From: Dendrolimus kikuchii
Taxonomy: Eukaryota; Arthropoda; Insecta; Lepidoptera; Lasiocampidae
Length of the DNA stretch: 64,000 nucleotides
Assembly: GCA_019925095.2 (NCBI GenBank)
Contig: CM034394.1
Coordinates: forward strand, 10,180,272 to 10,244,271
Direction of reading: 5' to 3'
Shown here: positions 57,901 to 61,058 of the stretch, one piece after another
Numbering within the stretch: position 1 is the first letter of the stretch
Layout: each line of letters starts with the position of its first letter
Translations under genes and position numbers: made by a program
Notes under the pieces: generated by a model
The model's database searches: none
What the model was told of the DNA's origin: nothing
Seen by the model: only the letters and a program-made list of their open reading frames with translations

Positions 57901-58820
57901 CTGCAATATGTCTCCACGAATTCCTTACAAGCATGGCAAGATAAAAAAAAAAGTTATACAAAATTTAGTATAAGAGGTTGGAGCGAGGTGCTATGTAAAG
58001 TAGTACCAAAAGTGACAATTGTCCAATAATAACGTAACATTGTTCGGTGTTACATTATTATTGGACAATTGTCACCCTTACTTTTTTAGTGGGCTCCATA
58101 AATAATTCTTTAGTGTTTTGATTTCATAGAAAACTATTACTAGACTTTCGCAACAACTTATTAATTTATTACACATTTTTTAGATCAAATCAATCAGCAT
58201 TTGAATTAACAAACATGATTATTCATAAATATTTTACATTTCGACATAAATATTTATTTATTTATTGAATAAAATTTAATAATTAATAAATAAAATCTTT
58301 ATTTCATAGCCATTATAACATAATTACGTACAAGTGAAAGGTGCAAAGATAAGATAAAATCTCTATTAAAAAAACCGGATAATAAATTGCGTTGTTTTTT
58401 TTGTTGAAAAATAAATAACTGTTTGAAAATTATATTCTTTTGTAATGTTTCTCTAACAACTGCAAACGAATATTTAAATAATAATTAAATGAATATTTCC
58501 AGATGCCAAATATCCACATGAGCCAGTCGCAGAGCATGTCGATGCAGGGCGGCATGGGTGGCATGGGCGGCATGGGGGGCATGGGCGCCCACCAGGGCAG
58601 CCCCATGGGGGCAGGGGGCATGCACCAGACGTCGCTCCTCAACCAGAATGGGCCCCCGCAATTCCCCTCTCTCCACAATGCGTCTTCCTTCTCGGGACAA
58701 ACGGCGGACTTCAACTTGGACTTCCTCGACAACATGCCTTCCACGGATGCCGGTGACCTCACCGCCCGCGAACTGCTCGATTCCTTAGATGACCATTCCT
58801 TCCTCAACGATATACTTTGA
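6853..58820 (+). CDS. mam: mastermind, Notch co-activator (nine coding exons; span includes introns)
   Basis: Joined exons 6853-6917, 24627-24840, 31458-32204, 49624-49750, 53243-53359, 54117-54455, 56912-57023, 57387-57462 and 58503-58820 give one open frame of 704 codons plus TGA; every junction has GT/AG ends and compatible phase. Residues ~14-75 are the Mastermind N-terminal domain ([20 protein letters not shown], then [30 protein letters not shown]), the long helix that docks on Su(H)/CSL bound to Notch intracellular domain. Residues ~196-254 are acidic ([20 protein letters not shown]). The remainder is Gln-, Gly- and Met-rich and closes with [11 protein letters not shown]...[15 protein letters not shown], an acidic/hydrophobic likely activation tail. 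Mastermind proteins recruit p300/CBP and CDK8 in the nucleus. The protein is much shorter than Drosophila Mam; extra exons in the long introns cannot be excluded. Confidence 0.93.
7147..8414 (-). mobile_element. Full-length mariner element, inactive
   Basis: Terminal inverted repeats beginning TTAGGTCYTTACATAT lie at 7149-7180 and 8381-8412 (28 of 32 match), with TA on both sides; length 1264 bp. On the minus strand the HTH part is at 8060-7930 ([31 protein letters not shown]) and the catalytic C-terminus at 7585-7271 ([25 protein letters not shown]), typical of DD34D mariners; the residue before NARPH is N rather than D. Frames are broken between 7600 and 7960. Confidence 0.9.
8413..13050 (+). 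other. mam intron 1, part: mostly unrecognised
   Basis: AT-rich intron. It holds a GATA microsatellite (9995-10020) and a denser, GC-richer block at 10385-10620 that looks like an old repeat (blocks such as GAACTCCGAGGTGGTTTAG) but was not matched elsewhere in the window. The 98-codon open frame at 10669-10965 has no family motif. Confidence 0.45.
13051..13594 (+). mobile_element. RTE-like LINE 3' fragment, longest copy
   Basis: Open from 13063 to the TAA at 13570-13572 (170 codons): [70 protein letters not shown], ending RAYPARELA. This is the C-terminal tail of an endonuclease/reverse-transcriptase protein; the catalytic RT motifs are missing (5' truncation). The tail is TATGTATG. Near-perfect flanking duplication (TATTTCGTCAC 13051-13061, TATTCCGTCAC 13584-13594). 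No stop codons in the frame, so relatively young. Confidence 0.85.
13634..13918. mobile_element. TTAA-flanked MITE, copy 1
   Basis: Ends GGGGCTTACTTATAAT and, inverted, CGGCCTTACTTATAAT; TTAA at 13634-13637 and 13915-13918. TTAA targets suggest piggyBac-type mobilisation. An inverted relative lies at about 55525-55800. Confidence 0.7.
13919..15231 (+). other. mam intron 1, part, with a GC-rich island
   Basis: 14400-14680 is much richer in G+C and CpG than the rest of the intron (GGTGCGGGCGTCGGGCGTTG and similar). It could be an alternative mam promoter with non-coding first exon, an enhancer, or a nested transcript. The 84-codon frame at 14573-14827 has no motif. The rest is unrecognised. 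Confidence 0.4.
16544..16713 (+). mobile_element. RTE tail inserted at the 3' end of the mariner transposase
   Basis: About 140 bp at 16559-16698 match the last part of the RTE-like tail and end TATGTATGTATG. The flanks repeat TGTATAAAAGCCAAA at 16544-16558 and 16699-16713, though the first bases may belong to the microsatellite. Removing the insert restores the mariner stop codon context. Confidence 0.88.
17179..19239. mobile_element. About 2-kb insertion inside the DD34D mariner, carrying a Tc1 gene
   Basis: The 13-mer TACGAAACATGTT occurs at 17179-17191 and 19227-19239, exactly where the mariner reading is interrupted. The left inner edge is a run of T, as expected for the poly(A) of a LINE lying on the minus strand. 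Inside, imperfect inverted arms (17464-17540 and 19041-19115, starting CTGACGGACTCATAAACTGC on the outer side) bracket the Tc1 transposase, 1.65 kb apart. They may be long Tc1 terminal repeats or part of the carrier. Confidence 0.65.
17797..18837 (+). CDS. Tc1-type transposase, apparently intact
   Basis: 346 codons from the ATG at 17797 ([20 protein letters not shown]), uninterrupted to TAA; the frame is open 34 codons further upstream, but this start gives normal Tc1 length and begins just before the HTH. HTH/paired-like part: ..[20 protein letters not shown] and a basic [12 protein letters not shown] linker, then a second HTH with [15 protein letters not shown]. Catalytic triad present: [15 protein letters not shown], and [11 protein letters not shown], with 34 residues between the last D and the E (DD34E). 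The protein would cut and paste its own DNA at TA sites. The only undamaged transposase in the window. Confidence 0.9.
   Translation: MDTSSEQAAQIVALVREGLDQRTIGRNLNLNQSTVSRIYRRFVETGSYRRRRGTGRTRATTGRDDRFIVTTSLRNRFLTSVNIKTELNEVRGVNVSARTIRRRLKEADITPFRPANGPKLSVAHRQARLRFARDHLNWTEEQWTSVLFTDECRTCLYGADGRRRVYRRRGERYAQSCIEERVPFGGGSCMVWGGISMNGRTELVFIDMVRQNGNRGGLTAHRYITEILEDHVVPYMGFIGENFTLMQDNARPHAAAQVRQYCEEVGIRTMNWPARSPDLNPIEHVWDNLKRAVYARNPLPTTVAALRTALSEEWDNIPQDLLITLIKSMRNRLESVIRARGGNTPY
19729..19794 (-). mobile_element. 48-bp RTE tail insertion
   Basis: 19738-19785 is just the terminal RTE-tail sequence (minus strand ..CGTGCCTACCCCGCAAGGGA and the TATG repeat). AAAGCCTAC is duplicated at 19729-19737 and 19786-19794. 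It interrupts the DD34D mariner relic. Confidence 0.88.
20132..21064. mobile_element. Helitron-like non-autonomous element with internal minisatellite
   Basis: Starts TCTCTATTTT..ATTATAAATGCGAAAG and contains AACTACTGGAGCGATTTG, GATGAACATAGGATGCTA and TTGACCCGCGGCGCAGC near the end; the same order is seen at 60515-61058. These are hallmarks of abundant lepidopteran TC-starting repeats usually classed as Helitrons; classification is from memory of the type. Confidence 0.55.
20480..20665 (+). repeat. Degenerate minisatellite, CATTTCGGTAATTTTGG-like units
   Basis: About 9-10-bp units of the form GGTCATTTC / GGTAATTTT repeated some 18 times, giving a false 62-codon frame rich in HFDNF. A shorter array (60856-60895, GTCCACTTG units) occupies the same place in the related element. 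Confidence 0.75.
21067..21230 (+). repeat. SINE family B body
   Basis: CGCACATCGAGATAA, GTGTCAAACCTGCCAA, TTGGACAAGCGTGGCG, GGCCCGAGACGAGCAGTGGG, TTTATGGGCTG blocks shared with 36960-37150. The head is missing. Confidence 0.75.
21982..22401 (+). mobile_element. LINE or SINE fragment with 16-bp target duplication
   Basis: AGGTCAGCAACCTGTA at 21982-21997 is repeated exactly at 22386-22401. The 388-bp insert is GC-richer than its surroundings and ends TTGTCAAAAAGAA. The two overlapping ~70-codon frames inside (both strands) have no motif. Family not identified. Confidence 0.8.
22402..24626 (+). other. mam intron 1, last part
   Basis: AT-rich, nothing recognised except a perfect hairpin at 23611-23640 (12-bp arms AACAAGCCGAGG, 6-nt loop). 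Confidence 0.5.
23611..23640. repeat. Perfect short hairpin
   Basis: AACAAGCCGAGG at 23611-23622 pairs with CCTCGGCTTGTT at 23629-23640 across TACAAA, followed by TT. GC-rich stem in AT-rich intron. Function unknown. Confidence 0.8.
24627..24840 (+). CDS. mam: mam coding exon 2 (CSL/Notch-binding helix)
   Basis: Acceptor TTTTTGTTGCAG ends at 24626; donor GTG|GTAAGA begins at 24841. Completes the split Arg and encodes 71 residues, [20 protein letters not shown] onwards, with the basic [12 protein letters not shown] end of the domain. Ends in phase 0. Confidence 0.95.
24841..26310 (+). other. mam intron 2, first part
   Basis: AT-rich. 26095-26285 matches the 3' end of the LINE at 54840-55260 (ACACAACCCTG, AAGAAAACT, TTTGTACATC, CACTGTTT, TTTGTGTACA.TAAAG), i.e. 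a short LINE tail. Nothing else recognised. Confidence 0.5.
26311..26422. mobile_element. Foldback MITE
   Basis: Arms of 45 bp at 26311-26355 and 26378-26422 are inverted copies at about 85-90% identity (CTGATGTGCATAGACATTTA / CTGGTGTGCATAGAAATTTA), with a 22-bp loop. Family unknown. Confidence 0.75.
27010..27130. other. GC-rich patch in mam intron 2
   Basis: CpG-rich (CGCCGCTCACCGCGACGACC and neighbours) in AT-rich intron. No coding motif. Possible regulatory element or remnant of a repeat. Confidence 0.3.
27223..27537 (+). repeat. Poly(A)-tailed SINE-like repeat (family A), copy 2
   Basis: 301-bp insert (27230-27530) ending CAATAAAAAAA, flanked by AATGCAT at 27223-27229 and 27531-27537. 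Same blocks as 3416-3747. The A-rich tail and target duplication show retroposition. Confidence 0.8.
27604..28143 (-). mobile_element. RTE/BovB-like LINE 3' fragment, second family
   Basis: On the minus strand around 27903-27709: [39 protein letters not shown], a tail like that of the first family but a different sequence. The minus strand ends in GTTAGTTAGTTA. Flanks CGAGGTCACAATAACTAA (27604-27621) and CGAGGTCACGATAATTAA (28126-28143) are a diverged target duplication. Confidence 0.75.
28380..29015. repeat. Unclassified GC-rich retroelement-like block
   Basis: Compositionally foreign block ending in an ACATACATAC microsatellite (29006-29030). Overlapping frames on both strands show no protein motif. 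Probably a LINE 3' region; not matched within the window. Confidence 0.4.
29338..29935 (+). repeat. SINE family B, interrupted by a solo LTR
   Basis: 29345-29386 (AAAACATCGTGAAGAAACCTG) and 29826-29930 (ACAAGTGTGGCGGGTATACC, CGAGAAGACGAGACTGACGT) are the two halves of a family B body, separated exactly by the LTR at 29391-29821. Confidence 0.75.
29387..29825 (-). mobile_element. Solo LTR, copy 1
   Basis: 431 bp beginning TGTTAC and ending GTAACA, flanked by ATAC at 29387-29390 and 29822-29825. TG...CA ends and a 4-bp duplication fit a Ty3/gypsy-type LTR. Its reverse complement is the same family as 56030-56571 (CCTGGTTTATTACCTTTCCC, GTAATTAAGAAAAACAT). No internal retroviral-like genes are present in the window. 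Confidence 0.85.
29936..31457 (+). other. mam intron 2, last part
   Basis: AT-rich, no recognisable repeat or gene. Confidence 0.5.
31458..32204 (+). CDS. mam: mam coding exon 3 (acidic region)
   Basis: Largest exon, 249 residues in phase 0 on both sides. Acceptor TTTCTTTTGTTTAAG ends at 31457 and donor CAG|GTAAGT starts at 32205. Contains a seven-Gly run, a Pro-rich stretch ([14 protein letters not shown]), a Cys/Glu cluster ([13 protein letters not shown]), the acidic block described for the gene, and a His/Gln-rich end. GC-rich against its introns. A retained intron would add only 11 codons. Confidence 0.95.
32205..33020 (+). other. mam intron 3, first part
   Basis: AT-rich with a small GC-rich patch at 32610-32700 (GTGCGCGCGCCGTCTCGCCG). 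No coding evidence. Confidence 0.45.
33028..33080 (+). repeat. 53-bp repeat block, copy 1
   Basis: Same as 35568-35620 except one base (TATG for TACG near the end). Starts TAATATTTTCTTAAG, contains TTTTCGCGACTTGTATA. Confidence 0.85.
33129..33910 (-). mobile_element. Two adjoining Helitron-like repeats
   Basis: Both contain GCCTTCCTCGATAAAT, CAACACTGAAAGAATTTTTC and TTCCTGAGATTAGCGC (33270-33345, 33785-33860). The first begins CTTCTGCCCGCGACTTCG; the second ends TATAATATTAGTATAGAT, the usual inverted start of TC-type repeats. 33550-33690 is repeated inverted at 46010-46150. Confidence 0.6.
33922..34070 (+). repeat. Family A SINE-like repeat, truncated copy 3
   Basis: CCGTGCAGGAAACGA, CCACAGCCAGATGGTAGGGT, GGCTACCACCCCT, GTCTAGA blocks; the 3' half is missing. 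Confidence 0.7.
34435..34575 (+). repeat. LINE 3' tail with TATC microsatellite
   Basis: CGCTTCTTAGCGATAAGACC, GTGTACAATAAAGTG, then repeated TATC at 34546-34568. Same type of end (GTACAATAAAG) as 55240. CR1/L2-like; inference. Confidence 0.55.
35296..35800 (+). repeat. Helitron-like repeat (family D) with a 51-bp insert
   Basis: TTCGTCTACGCTTAACTTGA, CGCGGGGTTCTCGGGA, repeated pieces with GATCAGTGAAAA and CCCGCGGGATTCCCAGGA; related to 41290-41480 and, inverted, 53885-54093. Carries the 51-bp insert at 35569-35619. Confidence 0.55.
35561..35627 (+). mobile_element. 51-bp insert with 8-bp direct repeats
   Basis: ATCTGGCA at 35561-35568 and 35620-35627 flanks 51 bp starting TAATATTTTC and ending ACTACGTTTT. 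The block also occurs at 33028-33080, there without a matching direct repeat, so it is a mobile or copied sequence. Confidence 0.55.
36550..36774 (-). mobile_element. RTE tail, 203 bp
   Basis: 36561-36763 matches the RTE-like tail in minus orientation, beginning with the CATA repeat. ATCTATATGGT at 36550-36560 and 36764-36774. Confidence 0.88.
36833..37176 (+). repeat. Complete tRNA-derived SINE (family B)
   Basis: 322 bp (36844-37165) with 11-bp duplication TAGTAGAAAAT at 36833-36843 and 37166-37176. The head (36848-36915) has an A-box-like TGGTAGTGTAATGGCTAG and a B box GGTTCGATCC (36899-36908), the pol III internal promoter of a tRNA. The body carries AAAACATCGTGATGCAACCT, TTAGACAAGCGTGGCGGGTA, GGCCCGAGCCCAGCAGTGGG; the tail is an ATT-type repeat. 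This is the reference copy for the other family B fragments. Confidence 0.88.
37177..41289 (+). other. mam intron 3, middle
   Basis: AT-rich. 38490-38720 resembles the 3' region of an RTE-type LINE (CATCGTCAGCCTATTGAAGT, CCATTGCTGGACAGATGCCT). The remaining sequence, including short frames at 38123 and 39002, shows nothing recognisable. Confidence 0.45.
41290..41480 (+). repeat. Helitron-like repeat (family D), copy 2
   Basis: TTCGTCCACGCTTGACTTGA, CGCGGGATTCCTGGGC, GATCAGCGAAAACCGCA, then TTATATGAATAGAT. Confidence 0.55.
41808..42000 (+). mobile_element. RTE tail, about 180 bp
   Basis: GATCGTGTACTAGCGGAGGG to GGAACTGGCGTGAAGTTATG then four or five TATG units. A short possible duplication TATAAA at 41808-41813 and 41995-42000. 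Confidence 0.8.
42001..45531 (+). other. mam intron 3: AT-rich with Helitron-like and LINE pieces
   Basis: 43170-43460 is a Helitron-like relic (CGAAACTAACTCTGTCTGAC, ATAAAAATCATCATCTATAA, GTGAATTTTCCGGGTGCAAA, all shared with 20140-21000). 43850-44230 is a similar, more decayed block. 44455-44640 reads EWNS then [20 protein letters not shown] across a frameshift, the C-terminal end of a CR1/Jockey-type LINE protein. The remainder is unrecognised. Confidence 0.5.
45532..45865. mobile_element. hAT-like MITE, second type
   Basis: Ends CAGGTCAGATTCCCAAACT and, inverted, CAGGGAATCCCAAAGTGTTC; inside are GGGACCCCTTTT and GACCCCAGGGGTTCG, as in many hAT MITEs. No matching 8-bp flank is left, so it is old. 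Confidence 0.6.
45866..49623 (+). other. mam intron 3, last part
   Basis: AT-rich. 46010-46150 is the inverted copy of 33550-33690 (GCGCTGCGAAAAC, TTTGCAGAAC, ACAATAAGTGTTCC). Nothing else recognised. Confidence 0.5.
49624..49750 (+). CDS. mam: mam coding exon 4
   Basis: Acceptor TTTGACAG ends at 49623; donor CCAAG|GTAGTT. Encodes [20 protein letters not shown] through SPQHHQ plus one base. No open frame longer than the exon marks it; it is found by phase, composition and splice sites. Confidence 0.88.
49751..51600 (+). other. mam intron 4, first part
   Basis: AT-rich; no gene or repeat recognised. Confidence 0.5.
51600..53045 (-). mobile_element. R1-clade LINE relic
   Basis: Minus-strand frames 53044-52694 and 52598-52198 carry the end of an R1-type reverse transcriptase: [46 protein letters not shown], then after a frame break [20 protein letters not shown] and a CCHC-like knuckle (PQCRECGE...VECAAW). 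R1 elements normally sit in 28S rDNA; this broken copy is in an intron. The 83-codon plus frame at 51808 is unexplained. Confidence 0.75.
53243..53359 (+). CDS. mam: mam coding exon 5
   Basis: Acceptor TGATTTCAG ends at 53242; donor CTCG|GTTAGT at 53360. Encodes [28 protein letters not shown] and an Ala/Pro/Gln-rich end. Phase 1 in, phase 1 out. Confidence 0.87.
53360..53884 (+). other. mam intron 5, first part
   Basis: AT-rich; nothing recognised. Confidence 0.5.
53885..54093 (-). repeat. Helitron-like repeat (family D), ending at the exon 6 acceptor
   Basis: Inverted relative of 35296-35800: CTGGGAATGATTTAAAATTG, CGGGACTCCCGCGGGAATTT, GTTAAGCGTGGACCAAGTCG, then GCATATCATAGT, about 25 bp before the splice acceptor at 54116. 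Confidence 0.6.
54117..54455 (+). CDS. mam: mam coding exon 6 (Gln- and Gly/Val-rich)
   Basis: Acceptor TTTGTTTACAG ends at 54116; donor CCAAG|GTATGT at 54456. Encodes [20 protein letters not shown], further Gln runs, then a GVGG tandem array (54275-54330) and a His-rich end. A Helitron-like repeat ends only ~25 bp before the acceptor. Antisense open frames here are composition artefacts. Confidence 0.92.
54546..54800 (-). repeat. Family A SINE-like repeat, copy 4
   Basis: Inverted blocks: GCCATCGCCTATGGACATTT, GGGGGACTGGAACCTGGCCA, GGTGGTAGCCATCCAGACAG, GTTTTGTCGCCTC, GGCCGC.GGGAGAATGCATTC, ACTGCACG. No clear flanking duplication. Confidence 0.75.
54840..55260 (+). mobile_element. LINE 3' end (CR1/L2-like)
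   Basis: 54845-54965 reads [37 protein letters not shown] and stop, the usual C-terminal end of CR1/L2-type proteins. The 3'UTR contains ACACAACCCTG and ends TGTACAATAAAGAATAAAGAAT. Confidence 0.75.
55525..55800. mobile_element. TTAA-type MITE, copy 2 (inverted relative of 13638-13914)
   Basis: GGCCTTACTTATATTAATCTCGTC-type start (split here: GGCCTTACTTAT, AATCTCGTCAAGAAACGATT), GAATCAGAATCAGACCCTAA, GAGGAGCACAGATAAACGAA, TTGCTGAGCAGTTTCTTTAA all match copy 1 inverted. Flanking TTAA has been lost. Confidence 0.75.
55820..55950 (-). repeat. Lepidopteran LINE-tail repeat, inverted relative of 57515-57690
   Basis: GTTGCGAAGCG, GGAATAGGAAGTA, TGACCTTCAAAAAGT, CTCCAGTGGAACTTATTTT, AAATTCTTTTGAATTTGAAT match 57520-57625 inverted. 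Confidence 0.7.
56026..56575 (+). mobile_element. Solo LTR, copy 2, with RTE tail inside
   Basis: TGTTACATGCC at 56030 to GTGACA at 56571, flanked by ATAT at 56026-56029 and 56572-56575. Interrupted by the RTE tail at 56244-56356. Opposite orientation to copy 1. Contains CTAATAAATTCAATAG (possible poly(A) signal) near its end. Confidence 0.83.
56232..56368 (-). mobile_element. RTE tail, 113 bp, inside the solo LTR
   Basis: AGGCATATTGTA at 56232-56243 and 56357-56368 flanks a minus-orientation copy of the last ~105 bp of the RTE-like tail plus CATA repeat. Confidence 0.88.
56580..56865 (-). mobile_element. Helitron-like element with canonical ends
   Basis: On the minus strand it starts TCTATACTTATATTATAAAG and ends GCCGCTAG, inserted between A and T: the TC...CTAG, A/T-target signature of Helitrons. 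286 bp. Contains the 33-bp relative of the 53-bp block (56651-56683). Confidence 0.7.
56912..57023 (+). CDS. mam: mam coding exon 7 (Met/Gly and Gln)
   Basis: Acceptor TTGTTTTAG ends at 56911; donor AAAG|GTAAAC at 57024. Encodes [20 protein letters not shown] and more Gln. Ends in phase 2. Confidence 0.9.
57387..57462 (+). CDS. mam: mam coding exon 8
   Basis: Acceptor TTTAATTTCAG ends at 57386; donor CCAG|GTCAGT at 57463. Encodes [20 protein letters not shown], then MSVQGQ. Ends in phase 0. Confidence 0.88.
57515..57700 (+). repeat. Lepidopteran LINE-tail repeat, copy 1
   Basis: AAATTCAAATTCAAAAGTTT, GTTCCACTGGAGAACACTTT, CGCTTCGCAACGTG, GAGAAGAAGCGGCAAGAAAC. In mam intron 8. Confidence 0.65.
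58012..58075. repeat. Near-perfect hairpin in mam intron 8
   Basis: Arms 58012-58039 and 58048-58075 pair over 27 of 28 bases (GTGACAATTGTCCAATAATA ...), 8-nt loop TTGTTCGG. Weaker pairing continues outward (GGAGC at 57980, GCTCC at 58093). Either a tiny MITE or a small-RNA hairpin. Confidence 0.85.
58503..58820 (+). CDS. mam: mam coding exon 9 (C-terminus)
   Basis: Acceptor ATATTTCCAG ends at 58502. 105 codons: [17 protein letters not shown], a GGM tandem repeat, then a Phe/Asp/Leu-rich end ([29 protein letters not shown]) and TGA at 58818. The acidic-aromatic tail is the conserved C-terminal element of the family. Confidence 0.94.
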   Translation: MPNIHMSQSQSMSMQGGMGGMGGMGGMGAHQGSPMGAGGMHQTSLLNQNGPPQFPSLHNASSFSGQTADFNLDFLDNMPSTDAGDLTARELLDSLDDHSFLNDIL

Positions 58821-59182
58821 AATAAGCGCGTGTAGTTTTGTATGGATTTTCTTTCGGTGTATTGGGCCAACTATATTAGAGACCCCGAGTTGTTTTAAAG
58901 AAAAGCCGCGCGATTTTGTTCGCGCAATTCTCTCTCATTAAAAATTATACATGTTTATATTCCGCACCAAATGTAACGGCCGCTAGTGATTAGCTATAGA
59001 TAGCAGTGCAATAAACGGATTTTTCGTAAAATCAGTTAATGCGCAGCTTTCTACAGGGAATGTATGTAGAGAGACTGTTATGTTCTCATGTTAACCGACC
59101 GACATTAGATGGGATATATGAGTTTTTCAACTGGATGATTGATATATTTAAGGAGAAAAAAATTAGCATGACATGGAAATGG
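58821..59182 (+). other. mam 3'UTR (extent unknown)
   Basis: Follows the mam stop. An AATAAA at 59010-59015 is the first candidate polyadenylation signal; the transcript may extend further through the folded region downstream. Confidence 0.5.
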
Positions 59183-59384
59183 GGTGGGGTATAGATCTAT
59201 AGGGCACATTTATTTATTACTTGAGATATAAAATTAACTTTGGGTGGATATAAAAAAAAAATAACCACGAAGGCTAAGGCGGGTGCTCTGCTTCGCTTCG
59301 CACCCGCCTTAGCCTTCTAACCTATATTTAAAAAGTTCGGATCTGTTCGTAATAAATAAATGTGCCCTATAACTATACCCCACC
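59183..59384. repeat. Two-tier fold downstream of mam
   Basis: Outer arms 59183-59220 and 59349-59384 (GGTGGGGTATAG, TATAGGGCACATTTATTTAT) are inverted with one small gap. The inner stem is perfect over 17 bp: AAGGCTAAGGCGGGTGC at 59270-59286 pairs with 59300-59316 around a 13-nt loop rich in CTTCG. Lies 360-560 bp after the mam stop. Confidence 0.85.
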
Positions 59385-59455
59385 CTGGAAATATATCAAA
59401 GGAGAGATGAAAATTATATGACAAGGAATTTTTATTTGAAAAAAAATGGATATGG

Positions 59456-59599
59456 TCGGCGTCAGTGCAGGAGCTCAAAATTATTATACATTTTTTTGAT
59501 GACATTAATCTTTTCGTCACATGTGACATTAATATATAACAATTTTGATGAAAATAAAAGTCACCAAAAGTAAGTTACAAGATCGTGCACTGACGCCGA
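59456..59599. repeat. Inverted 14-mer pair
   Basis: TCGGCGTCAGTGCA at 59456-59469 and its exact reverse complement at 59586-59599, 116 bp apart. Possibly ends of another small element. Confidence 0.75.
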
Positions 59600-60174
59600 C
59601 GATATATGAATAAAGGGAGACCAAAAAAAAGTATATGTCTAGATTATATAAAAAAATATGAGGAGTATGGTATGACAAACGAATGGCACAATATGTAAAT
59701 AGGCCAAGAGCGTGTCAGTTCACGCACAGTGTAGGGTGCTGTAGAAGTGACAAATATACACTATTTTTACCAATTGGCAAAATATTGAATTTACAGATAT
59801 CTAAAGAGTTTCAGTGAAACCCCGTAGCTTGCATACCACATATATAAGTATTTTGCTTGCCTAGATTCCTTTCAGAATATGCCACTCCATTGTTTAAAAG
59901 TTTTCACAACTTTTGAAACAAATGTCTCCCAACTTAGTCTGCTTTAATGAAGATATGTTGCTCTGACTGATAAAAAACTGTCTGATTATATATCTATTTA
60001 CAAGAGCAAAAAAATTATATATATATCAAGTATATATATATGGACCACCTTAATTCTTAATTATTTAGTGACTTCAGTTCTTGAGAGAATTGGCTGTGAT
60101 AAGACAGACGTACTGATGACGATTTTATATGGGTTCCGTTTAAGCTCAAAAGGGCTGCGGAAGCTTAGGGGCCA

Positions 60175-60448
60175 TCCACAAATTTGTCACACGAATTTCA
60201 TAATTATTTGACCCCTCCCCCGTCCTTCACAGCTGGTCACATTCGTAAGACTCCTCCCTTCCTAGTGTGACATCACATGTTTTACACTTTTACATCAAGA
60301 AATTATCAAATTAAAACAGCAGCTCCGCAATTAACTAAAATATATTAGATTTTGAAATGTGACGTCACGAAATTTAGATACCCCTCCCACCCCTCGTTAA
60401 ATTTTGTTGAGACCTTAATGTATGAAGTAATTTATGGATAGCCCCTTA
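60175..60448. mobile_element. TTA-flanked MITE
   Basis: GGGGCCATCCACAAATT at 60178-60194 and, inverted, GGGGCTATCCATAAATT ending at 60445; TTA at 60175-60177 and 60446-60448. Internal GTGACATCACATG and GTGACGTCACG. A 3-bp TWA-type target suggests PIF/Harbinger mobilisation. Confidence 0.75.
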
Positions 60449-60514
60449 CGAAGAGTTGATTAAATTGTGTGAAGATTAATATTAAACATGGTATGGCATC
60501 AAATTTAAATTACA

Positions 60515-61058
60515 TCCCTATTAATATTATAAATGCGAAAGTAACTCTCTGTCTGTTCCGTTTTTACGGAAAAACTACTGGACCGATTTGGCTGAAACTC
60601 AGTATATATAAATATTCTCGATGCCGAGGATGAACACAGGATACTTTCTATCCCGAAAAATGGAATAGTTTCAGAGATAAAAATATATTTGTCTCTCTGT
60701 TTGTTAGCCTTTTAACGAAAGACTATTGGACCGATGTGGCTGAAACTAGGTACATATGTAATTTTAATACCAAGGGTGGCCAAGGAATGCTTTTTAACCC
60801 AGATAATGAGATAGATTTATGTAAAGGTTACCCCGGAAACTAGGATAGGTTTTGTGATTTTGTCCACTTGGTCCACTGGGTTCACTCGGTCCATGTTTAC
60901 AGATGACGAGGGATGGTATAGTTTACGATATAAAATGAAGTGAATCTTCCGGGAGCAAATACATAAAAAATTAATACAATGTAACCTATACCGCCTGCTC
61001 TTTAAACAAGAGATACGCAAAAGAGGTTGACTCGCGGCACAGCCGCGGGGGTAAACTA
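60515..61058. mobile_element. Helitron-like element, relative of 20132-21064
   Basis: Starts TCCCTATTAATATTATAAAT, then GCGAAAGTAACTCTC, AACTACTGGACCGATTTGGC, GATGAACACAGGATACTTTC, AAAATGAAGTGAATCTTCCG, ends near CTCGCGGCACAGCCGCGG. Confidence 0.6.

Noticed and set aside
58430..58870. 146-codon antisense frame over mam exon 9, and similar frames at 53998-54408
   Set aside because: Pro/Met/Cys-rich shadows of Gly/Met- and Gln-rich exons.
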